From Chryseobacterium nepalense (lineage in GTDB: Bacteria; Bacteroidota; Bacteroidia; Flavobacteriales; Weeksellaceae): a stretch of DNA of 64,000 nt. Position 1 is the first letter of the stretch. Every line of letters begins with the position of its first letter. Under the pieces are notes generated by a model. The model ran no database searches and was not told the DNA's origin. It worked only from the letters and a program-made list of their open reading frames with translations. Both the position numbers and the translations under genes were made by a program. Where the stretch lies: contig NZ_CP096203.1 of NCBI RefSeq assembly GCF_023195755.1, forward strand, positions 124,001-188,000, in the 5' to 3' direction. Below, piece by piece: positions 19,224-27,934 of this stretch.

Positions 19224-19871
19224 TTACTTATTATAAAGCCTAAGAATTTCTACCAGTTCGGGTACGGATCGGATTTTCAGCTTCTCAAACAGCCTGTTTT
19301 TGTAAGTGCTGACCGTTGAAGAATGGATATTCAGCTGATTAGAAATTTCTTTGAGAGGAAGACCTTCAGCAAGCTTATTGGCAATTTGCAGTTCGCGGTC
19401 TGATAACGCTTCAAAAGGAGAGTCTTTTGTGGCGCCGGTTAGTGATTCTAAAAACATTGCTTCTTTTACATTATCACTGAAATATCTGCCCTTATCAAGC
19501 ATTGCCGTCACAGCATCCTTAACTACTTCAGGGGAGCTTTGCTTACTCAGGTAGCCACCGGCGCCCATCTTTAGGTAACGCATTGCATACAGCTCTTCAT
19601 CTTGAGAAGAAAATATTAAAATTTTTAATTCAGGTTTATGAATTTTTATGTAATGTATTGCTTCCTGGACAGTACCATTAGGCATATTAACGTCCATAAT
19701 AGCCAAATCAAATTCTTCTTTAAGAATTATCTTATACAGCGATTTATAATCCTCTACTTCTGAAATCAGGGCATCGGGCTTGAGTCGTTTGACCGTTTGT
19801 ACCAGACCCATCCGGACAATACCATGATCATCTGCTACAACAATACGAACATTTAATTTTGAATCCTTCAT
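19224..19871 (-). CDS. LuxR/NarL-family response regulator
   Basis: 215 residues. The receiver domain has Asp14-Asp15 in the acidic pocket, phospho-acceptor Asp60 (AIMDVNMPNG) and a conserved Lys in GGYLSKQSSPE. A LuxR-type helix-turn-helix closes the protein (LSDRELQIANKLAEGLPLKE ... HSSTVSTYKNRLFEKLKI). The family binds DNA as a dimer after phosphorylation by a sensor kinase. No kinase gene is adjacent; four kinases lie elsewhere in the window. It sits between the surface-fibre cluster and the unknown 551-344-856 cluster, all on the same strand, so it is a candidate regulator of either or both, comparable in position to FimZ-type regulators of fimbriae. A candidate promoter lies at 20008-20040. 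Confidence 0.9.
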   Translation of the reverse strand: MKDSKLNVRIVVADDHGIVRMGLVQTVKRLKPDALISEVEDYKSLYKIILKEEFDLAIMDVNMPNGTVQEAIHYIKIHKPELKILIFSSQDEELYAMRYLKMGAGGYLSKQSSPEVVKDAVTAMLDKGRYFSDNVKEAMFLESLTGATKDSPFEALSDRELQIANKLAEGLPLKEISNQLNIHSSTVSTYKNRLFEKLKIRSVPELVEILRLYNK

Positions 19872-20007
19872 GCCGTAAATTTAGATAAAAAAAGGGAAAC
19901 AGTTCTATTACTTTCAGATGAAATAATACCATGTTTCTGCGCATTAAGGATATAAAATTTTTACAATTTTCAAACTTAATTCACTCAAAAAGTCGGATTT
20001 ATTTTTA

Positions 20008-20040
20008 CAAATTTACTTCTAAAGACAGAACGGCTAACAA
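20008..20040 (-). promoter_or_regulatory. Candidate promoter of the LuxR-type regulator
   Basis: On the - strand, TTG (20038-20040) and TAAATTTG (20008-20015) form a -33/-7 pair with a 22-bp spacer, slightly long for the Bacteroidota consensus. The start codon is about 137 bp downstream. Confidence 0.4.
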
Positions 20041-20164
20041 ATCGTCGGATATTTCAAAAAGCGCATCATAATTATCAGCTGTTGTTTTTCTTTACTCAAA
20101 TATTATTTTATGCTTGAATCACGATATTAGTAACGAACTCTTTCTCTGATTTTTAGGAGTATTG

Positions 20165-21601
20165 TTAAATTGCCGTAAAGCTATAATAAACATTGATGGA
20201 GTAGGTGGTATTTTCCTTTCCTACCAAACTTTGAGCACCTGAAGGGAGTATGGTGTATGTTACGTTCAGTTCCCGGTCCAAAACCGGTGTTCCGTTAAAA
20301 AGTATTTTTTGGGGAGTTTTCGATAAGGCCGCATTTACAGAACTGCCATCTATCCCAATTTGTAATATGTTGGAATTGATGTCGGTCTGCAGACCGCCTT
20401 TCTTAAAATAATTTTCATCCGATTTTACATACAGTTCAAAACTTTCATTATTGGACAATATAATCTGGCTTGGAATCGTCTGTGACTGACCATTCGTGTA
20501 ATGGGCAGCTGTATTAAAATTGAAGTTTACATTACGCCCGGAAGTGGGGATGGTGATCTCTGAGCGGGGAAGCACCTTTAACTGAACAGCGGTATTTTGC
20601 AAACTGTTAATCGAATTATCGGTACTTGCAGCATTGAAGTTCAACTCAAAAGTATAAGTTCCGGCTTCAAAAAAAAAGTTCCTAAAATCTTCAGCAGATA
20701 CATAAAGCTCTGGCGTGAAGCTGTTTCTGTTTCCTGCTACAACACTGAAATTAGCAGCGGAAAAATTCTGAAAATTGGCAGATAAGGCTTTGGTTGTGAG
20801 TGCAGATCCATTACTGCCCAATTTAATGCTTGCTATACTTCTTGTTCCCGGAACTCCTTTAGAAGATGTGAACTGAATATTTGTGGCAGCAGTTTTCGCC
20901 CATAAATTAAAATCAACCGTATGCGCGATTTCCGCATTATCCAAACTGAACACCCGCGTGCCCGTAATCCGGTAATCATTCAAAGAAGATATTTCTATAT
21001 ATTTTGTTAAAGATGTTGTCAGCCACCTGACGGATGCAGGAATGACTAAAATCGTTTTAAAATTACGAGGGGTGAAATCATTGTAATTCTGAAGGATATC
21101 CATGGAGTAATTCCCAGCCCGGTAGGCATTGGCAGCAAACTGTGCGCCAGGGATTTTAAACGTAAAATTGATGTTTCCCTTGTTGAACCCTCCTCCAAAA
21201 ATAATGGATCCGGGCGGTTCAAACCATCTTATGGCGCTTGTACTGAACGACTGAAAACCGGGCAAGGAACCCGAAAATCCGGTAGATGGCAGCTGTCCGC
21301 CCATGCTTTCCAACTGCCACAGAAGCGTAGAGCTGGGTAAAGTAAATGAAGAAGATGAGTGAGTAAAAGAAGGTCCGGACACGGAAGTAAAAGTAGGAGC
21401 TATTGGTGCAAGTCCAAAAAAGACATAATCCCAGTTTGTTCTGTTGGCGTTTACCATTACCCTTGTAGGTAAGGAAGTGAATTCACTTCTGTTAAAAATA
21501 TTATTTTCCGGAATCGACAGGTACACATCCTGTGCTTTGGCTACTGTTAATCCGCATAACACTGTAAAAATTCCTATTAAAAAAGTCCTCATCTTTTTCA
21601 T
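20165..21601 (-). CDS. Putative fibre tip adhesin with C-terminal pilin-like domain
   Basis: 478 residues with a signal peptide (MKKMRTFLIGIFTVLCGLTVAKAQ). The N-terminal about 340 residues are beta-rich, Ser/Thr/Phe-rich and unlike anything I recognise. The C-terminal 132 residues (from about 347) align with the pilin-like subunits upstream: here VNFNFNTAAHYTNGQSQ then FELYVKSDENYF, in the pilins VDFNYATAADYNSDQ then FNVKVKAGGANF, and both end in a Tyr/Thr-rich strand. A two-domain protein (unique N-terminus plus pilin domain) encoded after chaperone and usher is the usual layout of a tip adhesin in chaperone-usher pili. The gene starts 10 nt after the usher-like gene. The ligand is unknown. 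Confidence 0.72.
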   Translation of the reverse strand: MKKMRTFLIGIFTVLCGLTVAKAQDVYLSIPENNIFNRSEFTSLPTRVMVNANRTNWDYVFFGLAPIAPTFTSVSGPSFTHSSSSFTLPSSTLLWQLESMGGQLPSTGFSGSLPGFQSFSTSAIRWFEPPGSIIFGGGFNKGNINFTFKIPGAQFAANAYRAGNYSMDILQNYNDFTPRNFKTILVIPASVRWLTTSLTKYIEISSLNDYRITGTRVFSLDNAEIAHTVDFNLWAKTAATNIQFTSSKGVPGTRSIASIKLGSNGSALTTKALSANFQNFSAANFSVVAGNRNSFTPELYVSAEDFRNFFFEAGTYTFELNFNAASTDNSINSLQNTAVQLKVLPRSEITIPTSGRNVNFNFNTAAHYTNGQSQTIPSQIILSNNESFELYVKSDENYFKKGGLQTDINSNILQIGIDGSSVNAALSKTPQKILFNGTPVLDRELNVTYTILPSGAQSLVGKENTTYSINVYYSFTAI

Positions 21602-21611
21602 ACCTTTAAAT

Positions 21612-24392
21612 TTAAAACTTTTTCACCTTAATGGTGGTGTCTTTCTTCTTATATTCAAAAACCACAGTTTTTGAATAACCTTCTTTTGTCACCTGAATGG
21701 TTTGGGTGGGTTGTGTATAGCTGTATTTGTCATTTTCAATGTAGAGGTCATATTTCCCGTCTTTAAGGAAAAACTCAAACTCATTTTTTTGATTAACTAC
21801 GGCGGTATAAATCATACCATTTTCACTTTTTGCATACACCACAATTCCGGTTACATCGGTTTCCAAATTATCATAAGCTTGTTTGATTTCTGTTAATTTC
21901 CCACTTACCCTGATGTTTTTCACCAAGCCTACTTTGCGGTTGATATTGCTATTTACCATAATCATAGGATCCATCATCAACCGGGCACCTGCACTTTCGT
22001 TCACCTTCAGGGTATACATACCTTCAGGCACATTCTGGAAAACTACTTTTCCGTTCTTATCGGTCATTGCAACAAAATTGTCCAGTTTCACTATTTCATT
22101 GGCTAGGATCTGTTCACCTGCCTCCAGAAGTCCATTGGAATTTTTATCTTCAAATAACTGGAACGTCACTTTATGGTTTCCAAGAGCCGTAGCTGCAGCA
22201 AAATATTTTTTAATTCCTACTCTGAACTGGTAATAACTGCCGCTGCTTGCATAAGAAGCCGTAGATTTATAACCGGAAAAATTAAAATAACCTGTGGTAG
22301 ACCAGGAAGGAGAAATCTTATATTCCAGATTACCGGTTATATTGTTGTTTAGATTTTTATAAAGTTCCGAATAAGAAGTTCCGGCTGAAAAAGATCCAAT
22401 CAGATTATTATTAAGCATCTGGAAATTATACGAGGCATATACATTGTAGTTGGCGAAATTACGGTCTGCACCGTCATAAGAATTTAAATCAAAAACATTG
22501 GTTGCATTCCATTGGGCTGTTCCGCTGAGGGAGAAGGATTTATATCTGTAAGACAAAGTTGTTTTCAGACTGTTGAACCAATCGGCTCTATTGTTTTCTT
22601 TTGAATAAGAATATTCCGCCGTCCAGTTTAATCCGTGGGCACCCACTGTAGTGCTGATATTGGCCTCCAGCCGGTAAGAAAAAAGTTCCCGTGATGTATA
22701 AAAATTGGCTGTTTTTTGTCTCTCCACCTTTGGAGACAGTAGAAAATTCCAATGTTTTACAGAAAACTGATATCCTGATCCTAGGGATTCCGTACTATTA
22801 AAATAATAACGCAAGTTGGCGGTATTCCCAAGTTGGATAGGTGCACTCTGGAAACTAAGGAACTCGGGGTCTACCTGTGAATTCTGATATTGTATAAAAG
22901 CGCGCTGAGAAGCAGAAAATTGGTGGCCAATACGCTGATTTGAGAAAAAAGATCCCCGTTTGATTCCTGCATAACTTTTGGTGGCAAAGGAATTAACAGA
23001 CTGTAGGTCCCATTTTCCTATTTTTCCCTCGTAATTGGCTCCTACTGAAGCTCCTGCTTTTTCATCTTTATTTAAAAGGCCTTTTTCGTGGCTCAGTCCA
23101 GCTTCCGTGCGGATGGTGTGTTTATCATTAATTATAAATGATGTTACCGCGTTTGCCACCTGGGTATCGATATTAAAGCGCGGATCATGGTCGAATATAT
23201 AAGATACTTTTCCATTAAAGGTTTTAGTATTCCCAAAGTTATATTTGGCACCTGCCATGGTAGATCCTTCTGTTTGCTGAAAATAAGTACCATACAGGTT
23301 ATAATTATTTTCCAGCGCAAGAATTTCAATCTGGTTATTTTTACCAAATTTAGTAGAAAGTTTCCCGCCTCTCCCGAAAACCGGGTAGTCGTAATCTGTA
23401 CTATTAACATTCCCCACCCGTAATGCCGTATTTTTTCTCTCCAGTTCCAGCCAGGTATCATACAGGTTATAACGGCTGTCTTCAACATAGTAATCTGCGC
23501 CGATATTGAACCGCGATTTCAGATTTTCGGTCACCCGAAACGCTGTGTTTCCTCTCAGTTGAAGAAAATTAAAACCAGAACTGTTTTCGTTATAGCTAAT
23601 TTCTGCAAAATTACTTCCGTTCACTGCTTCATTTCCCCGGGCAATTTGTCTGTTGTTTGATAAGATGACTAAGTGGAGCGTGTTGCTTCCCACGATTTCA
23701 TTAGTAAGCAGGTTTGTAACGATTGCATTAATACTAAATTCTGGAAAAAGCGTATTCTGTTTTCTGACCGCAATTTTGATCTCAATTGTTTGTTTTTCTA
23801 AACCTTCCAGTGATAAGGTTTGCTGTTTAGGCATCATTTCCAAACCATCAGGAATGGATTGCAAATCAATCTTAACGGTTTGTTTACTGTAGCCTTGGTT
23901 TTCTACAGTCAGCAGAATTGAAGAGTCGGGCGCAGCAGGATTAATGAAGTTTTCGTATGCTGCCGTATAAATTGCAATGTTTTTATTCTCGTCTTTTTTA
24001 ACGAAGAACGAGGCGCTTTCAGTTTTGGTAACTGTTGGGCTGGTATACGAAACCTGGAATTGGATTTTATTGGATCTCAGCTTCATAAAATCCACATTGG
24101 CGATCAGTTTCACAGGAAAATTCTTAGACTGACCCGCTCCTAAAGTAAAGTCATTTTTTGGATAAAAAAGCAATCCCGGATATTTTTCATCAGGTATGAT
24201 ATTCTGAATGGTAATCTCTTCAGAACTTTTATTATCAATGACCAAAAAATTAGTAAAAGTAGAGCCTTTTTCAACAGCCATGCTGTCGTTTTCAAAATGG
24301 ATTTGAATATCCTTCTTTTCCTGTGCAAAGGCCAGCGAAAAGTGCAGAAGAACAAATACAAAAACTAAGATTGTTCTTTTTATGATTGACAT
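21612..24392 (-). CDS. Usher-like outer-membrane barrel protein (COG1470-like N-terminus)
   Basis: 926 residues from ATG 24392 (MSIIKRTILVFVFVLLHFSL ... FAQ signal peptide); the in-frame TTG at 24416 is less likely. Residues 25-250 look like two immunoglobulin-like domains (LVIDNKSSEEITIQNI; LLTVENQGYSKQTVKIDL), as in COG1470-type proteins. Residues of about 260-720 show repeated amphipathic strands with aromatic ends (LRYYFNSTESLGSGYQFSV; LSYRYKSFSLSGTAQWN), which fits an outer-membrane beta-barrel. The C-terminal part has SdrD-B/carboxypeptidase-like repeats (FEDKNSNGLLEAGEQIL ... VPEGMYTLKV). Lying between a PapD-like chaperone and an adhesin candidate, it is probably the outer-membrane assembly platform. 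It is not a recognisable FimD-family usher, so the role is inferred from context. Confidence 0.72.
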   Translation of the reverse strand: MSIIKRTILVFVFVLLHFSLAFAQEKKDIQIHFENDSMAVEKGSTFTNFLVIDNKSSEEITIQNIIPDEKYPGLLFYPKNDFTLGAGQSKNFPVKLIANVDFMKLRSNKIQFQVSYTSPTVTKTESASFFVKKDENKNIAIYTAAYENFINPAAPDSSILLTVENQGYSKQTVKIDLQSIPDGLEMMPKQQTLSLEGLEKQTIEIKIAVRKQNTLFPEFSINAIVTNLLTNEIVGSNTLHLVILSNNRQIARGNEAVNGSNFAEISYNENSSGFNFLQLRGNTAFRVTENLKSRFNIGADYYVEDSRYNLYDTWLELERKNTALRVGNVNSTDYDYPVFGRGGKLSTKFGKNNQIEILALENNYNLYGTYFQQTEGSTMAGAKYNFGNTKTFNGKVSYIFDHDPRFNIDTQVANAVTSFIINDKHTIRTEAGLSHEKGLLNKDEKAGASVGANYEGKIGKWDLQSVNSFATKSYAGIKRGSFFSNQRIGHQFSASQRAFIQYQNSQVDPEFLSFQSAPIQLGNTANLRYYFNSTESLGSGYQFSVKHWNFLLSPKVERQKTANFYTSRELFSYRLEANISTTVGAHGLNWTAEYSYSKENNRADWFNSLKTTLSYRYKSFSLSGTAQWNATNVFDLNSYDGADRNFANYNVYASYNFQMLNNNLIGSFSAGTSYSELYKNLNNNITGNLEYKISPSWSTTGYFNFSGYKSTASYASSGSYYQFRVGIKKYFAAATALGNHKVTFQLFEDKNSNGLLEAGEQILANEIVKLDNFVAMTDKNGKVVFQNVPEGMYTLKVNESAGARLMMDPMIMVNSNINRKVGLVKNIRVSGKLTEIKQAYDNLETDVTGIVVYAKSENGMIYTAVVNQKNEFEFFLKDGKYDLYIENDKYSYTQPTQTIQVTKEGYSKTVVFEYKKKDTTIKVKKF

Positions 24393-24425
24393 CGATATTC
24401 CATTTTGGGAGTTCAAGACTTATTT

Positions 24426-25223
24426 TTAAAATTTAAAGTTTTTTTCGCCTACGCGTAAATCATTGGATCCTGCCATTTTGATAATAGCCACGCCAAGGAA
24501 ATTCCCTGAAATGTTTTCTGGTAAAGAAAATTGAACGGTCTGATTGGTATCGGGAAGCATGGAGATGGAGATTGCAGGTAATTTTATTTCCTTACCATTG
24601 TCTGTATTGGTCAGTTCAAACTCTACAGTAGCATCATTAATGGTATTTCCATCATTATGAATACTTACTGCTACTTTCCTGTTTGTTGCATTCTCTTTGC
24701 TTACCTCTGAAATATTGGTTATATCCAAACTTTTTATATTGTTTCCCATTGGAGTATAAAATATGTGAAGTCCCACCTCAAACAATGTGATAACACCAAT
24801 CCCGTTTTGAGCACGTGCCTGATCTGCCTGTTGAGGAAGTTGGGTGAAAAATAACATACTGTTTGTAACGGCAGACTTTGATGCGTTTGCCGGAATCTGC
24901 ATGGTTACGACGATCTCTTTTGTACTTCTTGCAGGAACTGTGACAGTATTTTCTAAAGTGGATACCCAAGAGGCATTGGAAGTTTTTGAACTGCCTGCAT
25001 CAAGATAAACCTTATTTCCATCTTCTTCTCTAATCCAATCTTTATAGTTGAGATTAAAAACATAATCCTTATCCGAGCTGTTTTGAAGCGTGACTGTCTG
25101 TGCCACTTTTTCTCCTGGATTACCGGTGAAAAATAATCGGGTAGGGGACATAGAAATACTTTGTGCCAGAAGTAAAGAAGACCCTGTGAAGATAAAAATG
25201 AAAAGGTAAATAAACTTGTGCAT
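24426..25223 (-). CDS. PapD-like periplasmic pilus chaperone
   Basis: 265 residues with a signal peptide (MHKFIYLFIFIFTGSSLLLAQ). The mature N-terminus (SISMSPTRLFFTGNPGEKVA ... VTLQNSSDKDYVFNLNYKDW) is the typical first strand pair of a PapD-like immunoglobulin domain, and VPARSTKEIVVTMQIP corresponds to the loop before the conserved chaperone strand. A second domain follows from about residue 165 (LDITNISEVS ... VSIHNDGNTINDATVEFEL). The family binds pilin subunits by donor-strand complementation in the periplasm and delivers them to the usher. It lies between the pilin array and the usher-like gene (33-nt gap to the usher ATG). Chaperone class is by fold; the substrates are inferred from neighbours. 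Confidence 0.82.
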   Translation of the reverse strand: MHKFIYLFIFIFTGSSLLLAQSISMSPTRLFFTGNPGEKVAQTVTLQNSSDKDYVFNLNYKDWIREEDGNKVYLDAGSSKTSNASWVSTLENTVTVPARSTKEIVVTMQIPANASKSAVTNSMLFFTQLPQQADQARAQNGIGVITLFEVGLHIFYTPMGNNIKSLDITNISEVSKENATNRKVAVSIHNDGNTINDATVEFELTNTDNGKEIKLPAISISMLPDTNQTVQFSLPENISGNFLGVAIIKMAGSNDLRVGEKNFKF

Positions 25224-25244
25224 GGTGTAAATTGTTTAAAAATA

Positions 25245-25286
25245 AAAGATTCCCAAAACTACTGAAAACTTATCTTAGGAACCTTT
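25245..25286 (-). terminator. Imperfect hairpin between the last pilin and the chaperone gene
   Basis: Arms AAAGATTCC / GGAACCTTT with one mismatch and a long loop, followed on the - strand by a T-rich stretch. It may act as an attenuator that gives more pilin than chaperone/usher mRNA. Confidence 0.45.
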
Positions 25287-25301
25287 AGAAACTGAAAAAT
25301 T

Positions 25302-25847
25302 TTATAAAGCAGTCGCAGTATACGTTACTGTTTGCGTATAAGTTCCGGCCGGTTTACCTAAAATATCAGAAGAAGATGATTTAGCAGCTGGAATAGTATA
25401 GTCCAGATTCAGTGTTAATGCGCTTCCAAGTGGAGCATTTGCCACTAAAGTTTGATCAGCTGCAGATAAAACAACAGCGTTTTTTGTACCGCCCATGGTT
25501 CCGGAAGCTGCAGCAGCTTTAATAGTCAGAACATTTACAGGGATTACGTTGGTTCCATTCATGAAATTAGCACCTCCTGCTTTTACTTTTACATTGAAAT
25601 TCTTAGTTGAAGTAACTTTTAAAGAGTTGGCTTTAGTAATCGTCTGATCAGAATTATAATCTGCTGCAGTAGCGTAGTTAAAGTCAACCGTATTACCGAT
25701 TGCAGTACTTCCCGCATCAATAGAGATCACATCGTTCAGGGTAATGTTTACCGTTGTGGTTGCGGTAGTGTTTTGAGCCTGAATAGTGTTTGTTCCTAAT
25801 ACGAATGCTCCGATAGTTAATGCTGCGATTGCGATTTGCTTTTTCAT
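25302..25847 (-). CDS. Pilin-like fibre subunit, copy 1
   Basis: 181 residues: signal peptide MKKQIAIAALTIGAFVLG then TNTIQAQ. The mature protein is beta-rich (VNITLNDVISIDAG; VDFNYATAADYNSDQ; KVTSTKNFNVKVKAGG) and ends in GKPAGTYTQTVTYTATAL, the C-terminal strand pattern of DUF4402/spore-coat-U-type chaperone-usher subunits. The protein differs from the copy at 27239-27784 at one residue (Ala versus Val in LSAADQT). It is nearest to the chaperone gene. Family assignment rests on the C-terminal pattern, signal peptide and context. Confidence 0.8.
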   Translation of the reverse strand: MKKQIAIAALTIGAFVLGTNTIQAQNTTATTTVNITLNDVISIDAGSTAIGNTVDFNYATAADYNSDQTITKANSLKVTSTKNFNVKVKAGGANFMNGTNVIPVNVLTIKAAAASGTMGGTKNAVVLSAADQTLVANAPLGSALTLNLDYTIPAAKSSSSDILGKPAGTYTQTVTYTATAL

Positions 25848-25901
25848 AATGATATTATTTTTATTTTTTATTCTTATTTAATTGTTCTCTTTTGAACACT
25901 A

Positions 25902-25959
25902 CAAATGTACAGCGGCAAAAAAAGTTTCTCTGTAGTGGAACATAGAAGTTCGTGTAGTG
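25902..25959 (-). promoter_or_regulatory. Pilin promoter with two direct repeats, copy 1
   Basis: -7 box TACATTTG on the - strand (25902-25909). Upstream, two copies of TGTAGTG (+ strand 25931-25937 and 25953-25959) start 22 bp apart. The whole region repeats before the pilin genes at 26600 and 27784. A 22-bp period fits a dimeric regulator reading one DNA face. Confidence 0.6.
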
Positions 25960-25999
25960 AAATCGCCACAAGTATTTATTTCATTGCTTTAAAAAGAAA

Positions 26000-26029
26000 A
26001 AGCCCCAACACTAAAAGTGTTGAAGGCTT
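26000..26029 (-). terminator. Intrinsic terminator after pilin copy 2
   Basis: Stem AAGCC-CCAACAC / GTGTTG-AAGGCTT with one mismatch, T-rich on the - strand side, located after the stop of the gene at 26055-26600. Confidence 0.75.
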
Positions 26030-26054
26030 ATATAAAATTCCCTTTTGTTTTTTA

Positions 26055-26600
26055 TTATAAAGCTGTCGCGGTATACGTTACTGTTTGCGTATAAGTTCCT
26101 GCCGGTTTACCTAAAATATCAGAAGAAGATGATTTAGCAGCTGGAATAGTGTAATCCAGATTCAGTGTCAATGCGCTTCCAAGCGGAGCATTTGCCACTA
26201 AAGTTTGATCAGCTGCAGATAAAACAACAGTGCTTTTTGTACCGCCCATGGTTCCGGAAGCTGCAGAAGCTTTGATGGTTAGAACATCTACGGGGATCAA
26301 GTTGGTTCCATTTATAAAATTAGCACCTCCTGCTTTTACTTTTACATTAAAATTCTTAGTTGAAGTAACTTTTAAAGCATTAGCTTGAGCTACCGTTTTT
26401 TCTGAGTTATAATCCGCTGCAGTAGCATAATTAAAGGCCACTGCGCCACTAATTGCAGTACTTCCCGCATCAATGGAGATCACATCGTTCAGGGTAATGT
26501 TTACCGTTGTGGTTGCGGTAGTGTTTTGAGCCTGAATAGTGTTTGTTCCTAATACGAATGCTCCGATGGTTAATGCTGCGATTGCAATTTGCTTTTTCAT
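26055..26600 (-). CDS. Pilin-like fibre subunit, copy 2 (mosaic)
   Basis: 181 residues, same signal peptide and same C-terminal about 70 residues as copies 1 and 3 with a few changes. The middle is different: ISGAVAFNYATAADYNSEKT and VAQANALK replace IGNTVDFNYATAADYNSDQT and ITKANSLK, and further changes occur at FINGTNLIPVDV. Identical ends with a divergent centre make a mosaic pattern. It has its own promoter and terminator. Confidence 0.8.
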   Translation of the reverse strand: MKKQIAIAALTIGAFVLGTNTIQAQNTTATTTVNITLNDVISIDAGSTAISGAVAFNYATAADYNSEKTVAQANALKVTSTKNFNVKVKAGGANFINGTNLIPVDVLTIKASAASGTMGGTKSTVVLSAADQTLVANAPLGSALTLNLDYTIPAAKSSSSDILGKPAGTYTQTVTYTATAL

Positions 26601-26653
26601 AATGATATTATTTTATTTTTTATTCTTATTTAATTGTTCTCTTTTGAACATTA

Positions 26654-26711
26654 CAAATGTACATCGGCAAAAAAAGTTTCTCTGTAGTGGAACATGGAAG
26701 TTCGTGTAGTG
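26654..26711 (-). promoter_or_regulatory. Pilin promoter with two direct repeats, copy 2
   Basis: -7 box TACATTTG (26654-26661, - strand) and TGTAGTG repeats at 26683-26689 and 26705-26711, again 22 bp apart and at the same distance from the -7 box as in the other two copies. Confidence 0.6.
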
Positions 26712-26750
26712 AAATCGCCACACGTATTTTAGTTTATTATTTAAAAAGAA

Positions 26751-26779
26751 AAGCCCTCAACACAAAATGTTGAGGGCTT
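26751..26779 (-). terminator. Intrinsic terminator after the decayed pilin
   Basis: Perfect 12-bp stem AAGCCCTCAACA / TGTTGAGGGCTT with a CAAAA-type loop, T-rich on the - strand side. It belongs to the pilin remnant at 26804-27044. Confidence 0.8.
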
Positions 26780-26803
26780 ATATAAAATTTTCTTTTATTT
26801 TTA

Positions 26804-27044
26804 TTATAAAGCTGTTGCGGTATACGTTACTGTTTGCGTTTAATTTTCTTCAGGTTTCACAAAAAATATCTATAGGTTGGTAATTTGTTATCATCGTTTT
26901 TGAGACAGATTTATATTGAAAAATTACTCTTTGCAAAAGAGTATTTATGATTCTATAATTCGAATTATTCCCTGTTAAATTATAAAAATTATCTTGTAAC
27001 TCATGTAAGTATGTACTAATAGTCCAAGTATTTTTTGGGTACAC
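26804..27044 (-). pseudogene. Remnant of a fifth pilin gene
   Basis: The 3' end (26804-26840) encodes TQTVTYTATAL plus stop, identical to the intact pilins. Just before it the frame reads KPEEN, then TAA, then TQT, against KPAGTYTQT in the functional copies: same spacing, with a stop in place of Tyr. Farther upstream similarity fades, frames shift, and there is no start, signal peptide or repeated promoter. It is followed by the array-type terminator. It appears to be a pilin copy decayed by deletion and point mutation. The rest of the gap up to 27160 is unassigned. Confidence 0.6.
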
Positions 27045-27160
27045 CTTATTGCCCTATTAGTATTTCTGCCTGGCTAACCTTTAAAATATCAATCATCATT
27101 ATAAATGATAATTCTTCCTGAAGTACATTGCTCTTTGTCGGTTAATATATATAAAATCAA

Positions 27161-27180
27161 AGGCCTCCCGTAGGAAGCCT
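27161..27180 (-). terminator. Intrinsic terminator after pilin copy 3
   Basis: Stem AGGCCTCC / GGAAGCCT with a short CGTA loop, followed on the - strand by TTTGATTTT. It differs from the terminators of the other copies. Confidence 0.6.
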
Positions 27181-27238
27181 CTGAAACACCAAATCACAAA
27201 ATATTAATATGAAAAAAAGTTTCTTTAGAATTAGCAAT

Positions 27239-27784
27239 TTATAAAGCAGTCGCAGTATACGTTACTGTTTGCGTATAAGTTCCGGCCGGTTTACCTAAAA
27301 TATCAGAAGAAGATGATTTCGCGGCAGGAATAGTGTAGTCCAGATTCAGTGTCAAGGCGCTTCCAAGTGGAGCATTTGCCACTAAAGTTTGATCAGCTAC
27401 AGATAAAACAACAGCGTTTTTTGTACCACCCATGGTTCCGGAAGCTGCAGCAGCTTTAATAGTCAGAACATTTACAGGGATTACGTTGGTTCCATTCATG
27501 AAATTAGCACCTCCTGCTTTTACTTTTACATTAAAATTCTTAGTTGAAGTTACTTTTAAAGAGTTGGCTTTAGTAATCGTCTGATCAGAATTATAATCTG
27601 CTGCAGTAGCGTAGTTAAAGTCAACCGTATTCCCGATTGCAGTACTTCCCGCATCAATAGAGATCACATCGTTCAGGGTAATGTTTACCGTTGTAGTTGC
27701 AGTAGTGTTTTGAGCCTGAATAGTGTTTGTTCCTAATACGAATGCTCCGATGGTTAATGCTGCGATTGCAATTTGCTTTTTCAT
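27239..27784 (-). CDS. Pilin-like fibre subunit, copy 3
   Basis: 181 residues. Almost identical in protein to copy 1 (one residue differs: LSVADQT versus LSAADQT) and nearly identical in DNA, although copy 2 and a pilin remnant lie between them. Same signal peptide, beta-rich body and GKPAGTYTQTVTYTATAL end. Own promoter with the 22-bp repeats (27838-27895) and own terminator (27161-27180). The near-identity of non-adjacent copies suggests gene conversion or a recent duplication. Confidence 0.8.
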   Translation of the reverse strand: MKKQIAIAALTIGAFVLGTNTIQAQNTTATTTVNITLNDVISIDAGSTAIGNTVDFNYATAADYNSDQTITKANSLKVTSTKNFNVKVKAGGANFMNGTNVIPVNVLTIKAAAASGTMGGTKNAVVLSVADQTLVANAPLGSALTLNLDYTIPAAKSSSSDILGKPAGTYTQTVTYTATAL

Positions 27785-27837
27785 AATGATATTATTTTAT
27801 TTTTTATTCTTGTTTAATTGTTCTCTTTTGAACACTA

Positions 27838-27895
27838 CAAATGTACATCGGCAAAAAAAGTTTCTCTGTAGTGGAACATGGAAGTTCGTGTAGTG
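27838..27895 (-). promoter_or_regulatory. Pilin promoter with two direct repeats, copy 3
   Basis: -7 box TACATTTG (27838-27845, - strand) and TGTAGTG repeats at 27867-27873 and 27889-27895, 22 bp apart. Same architecture as at 25902 and 26654. Confidence 0.6.
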
Positions 27896-27934
27896 AAATC
27901 GCCACACGTATTTTAGTTCATTGTTTAAAAAGAA

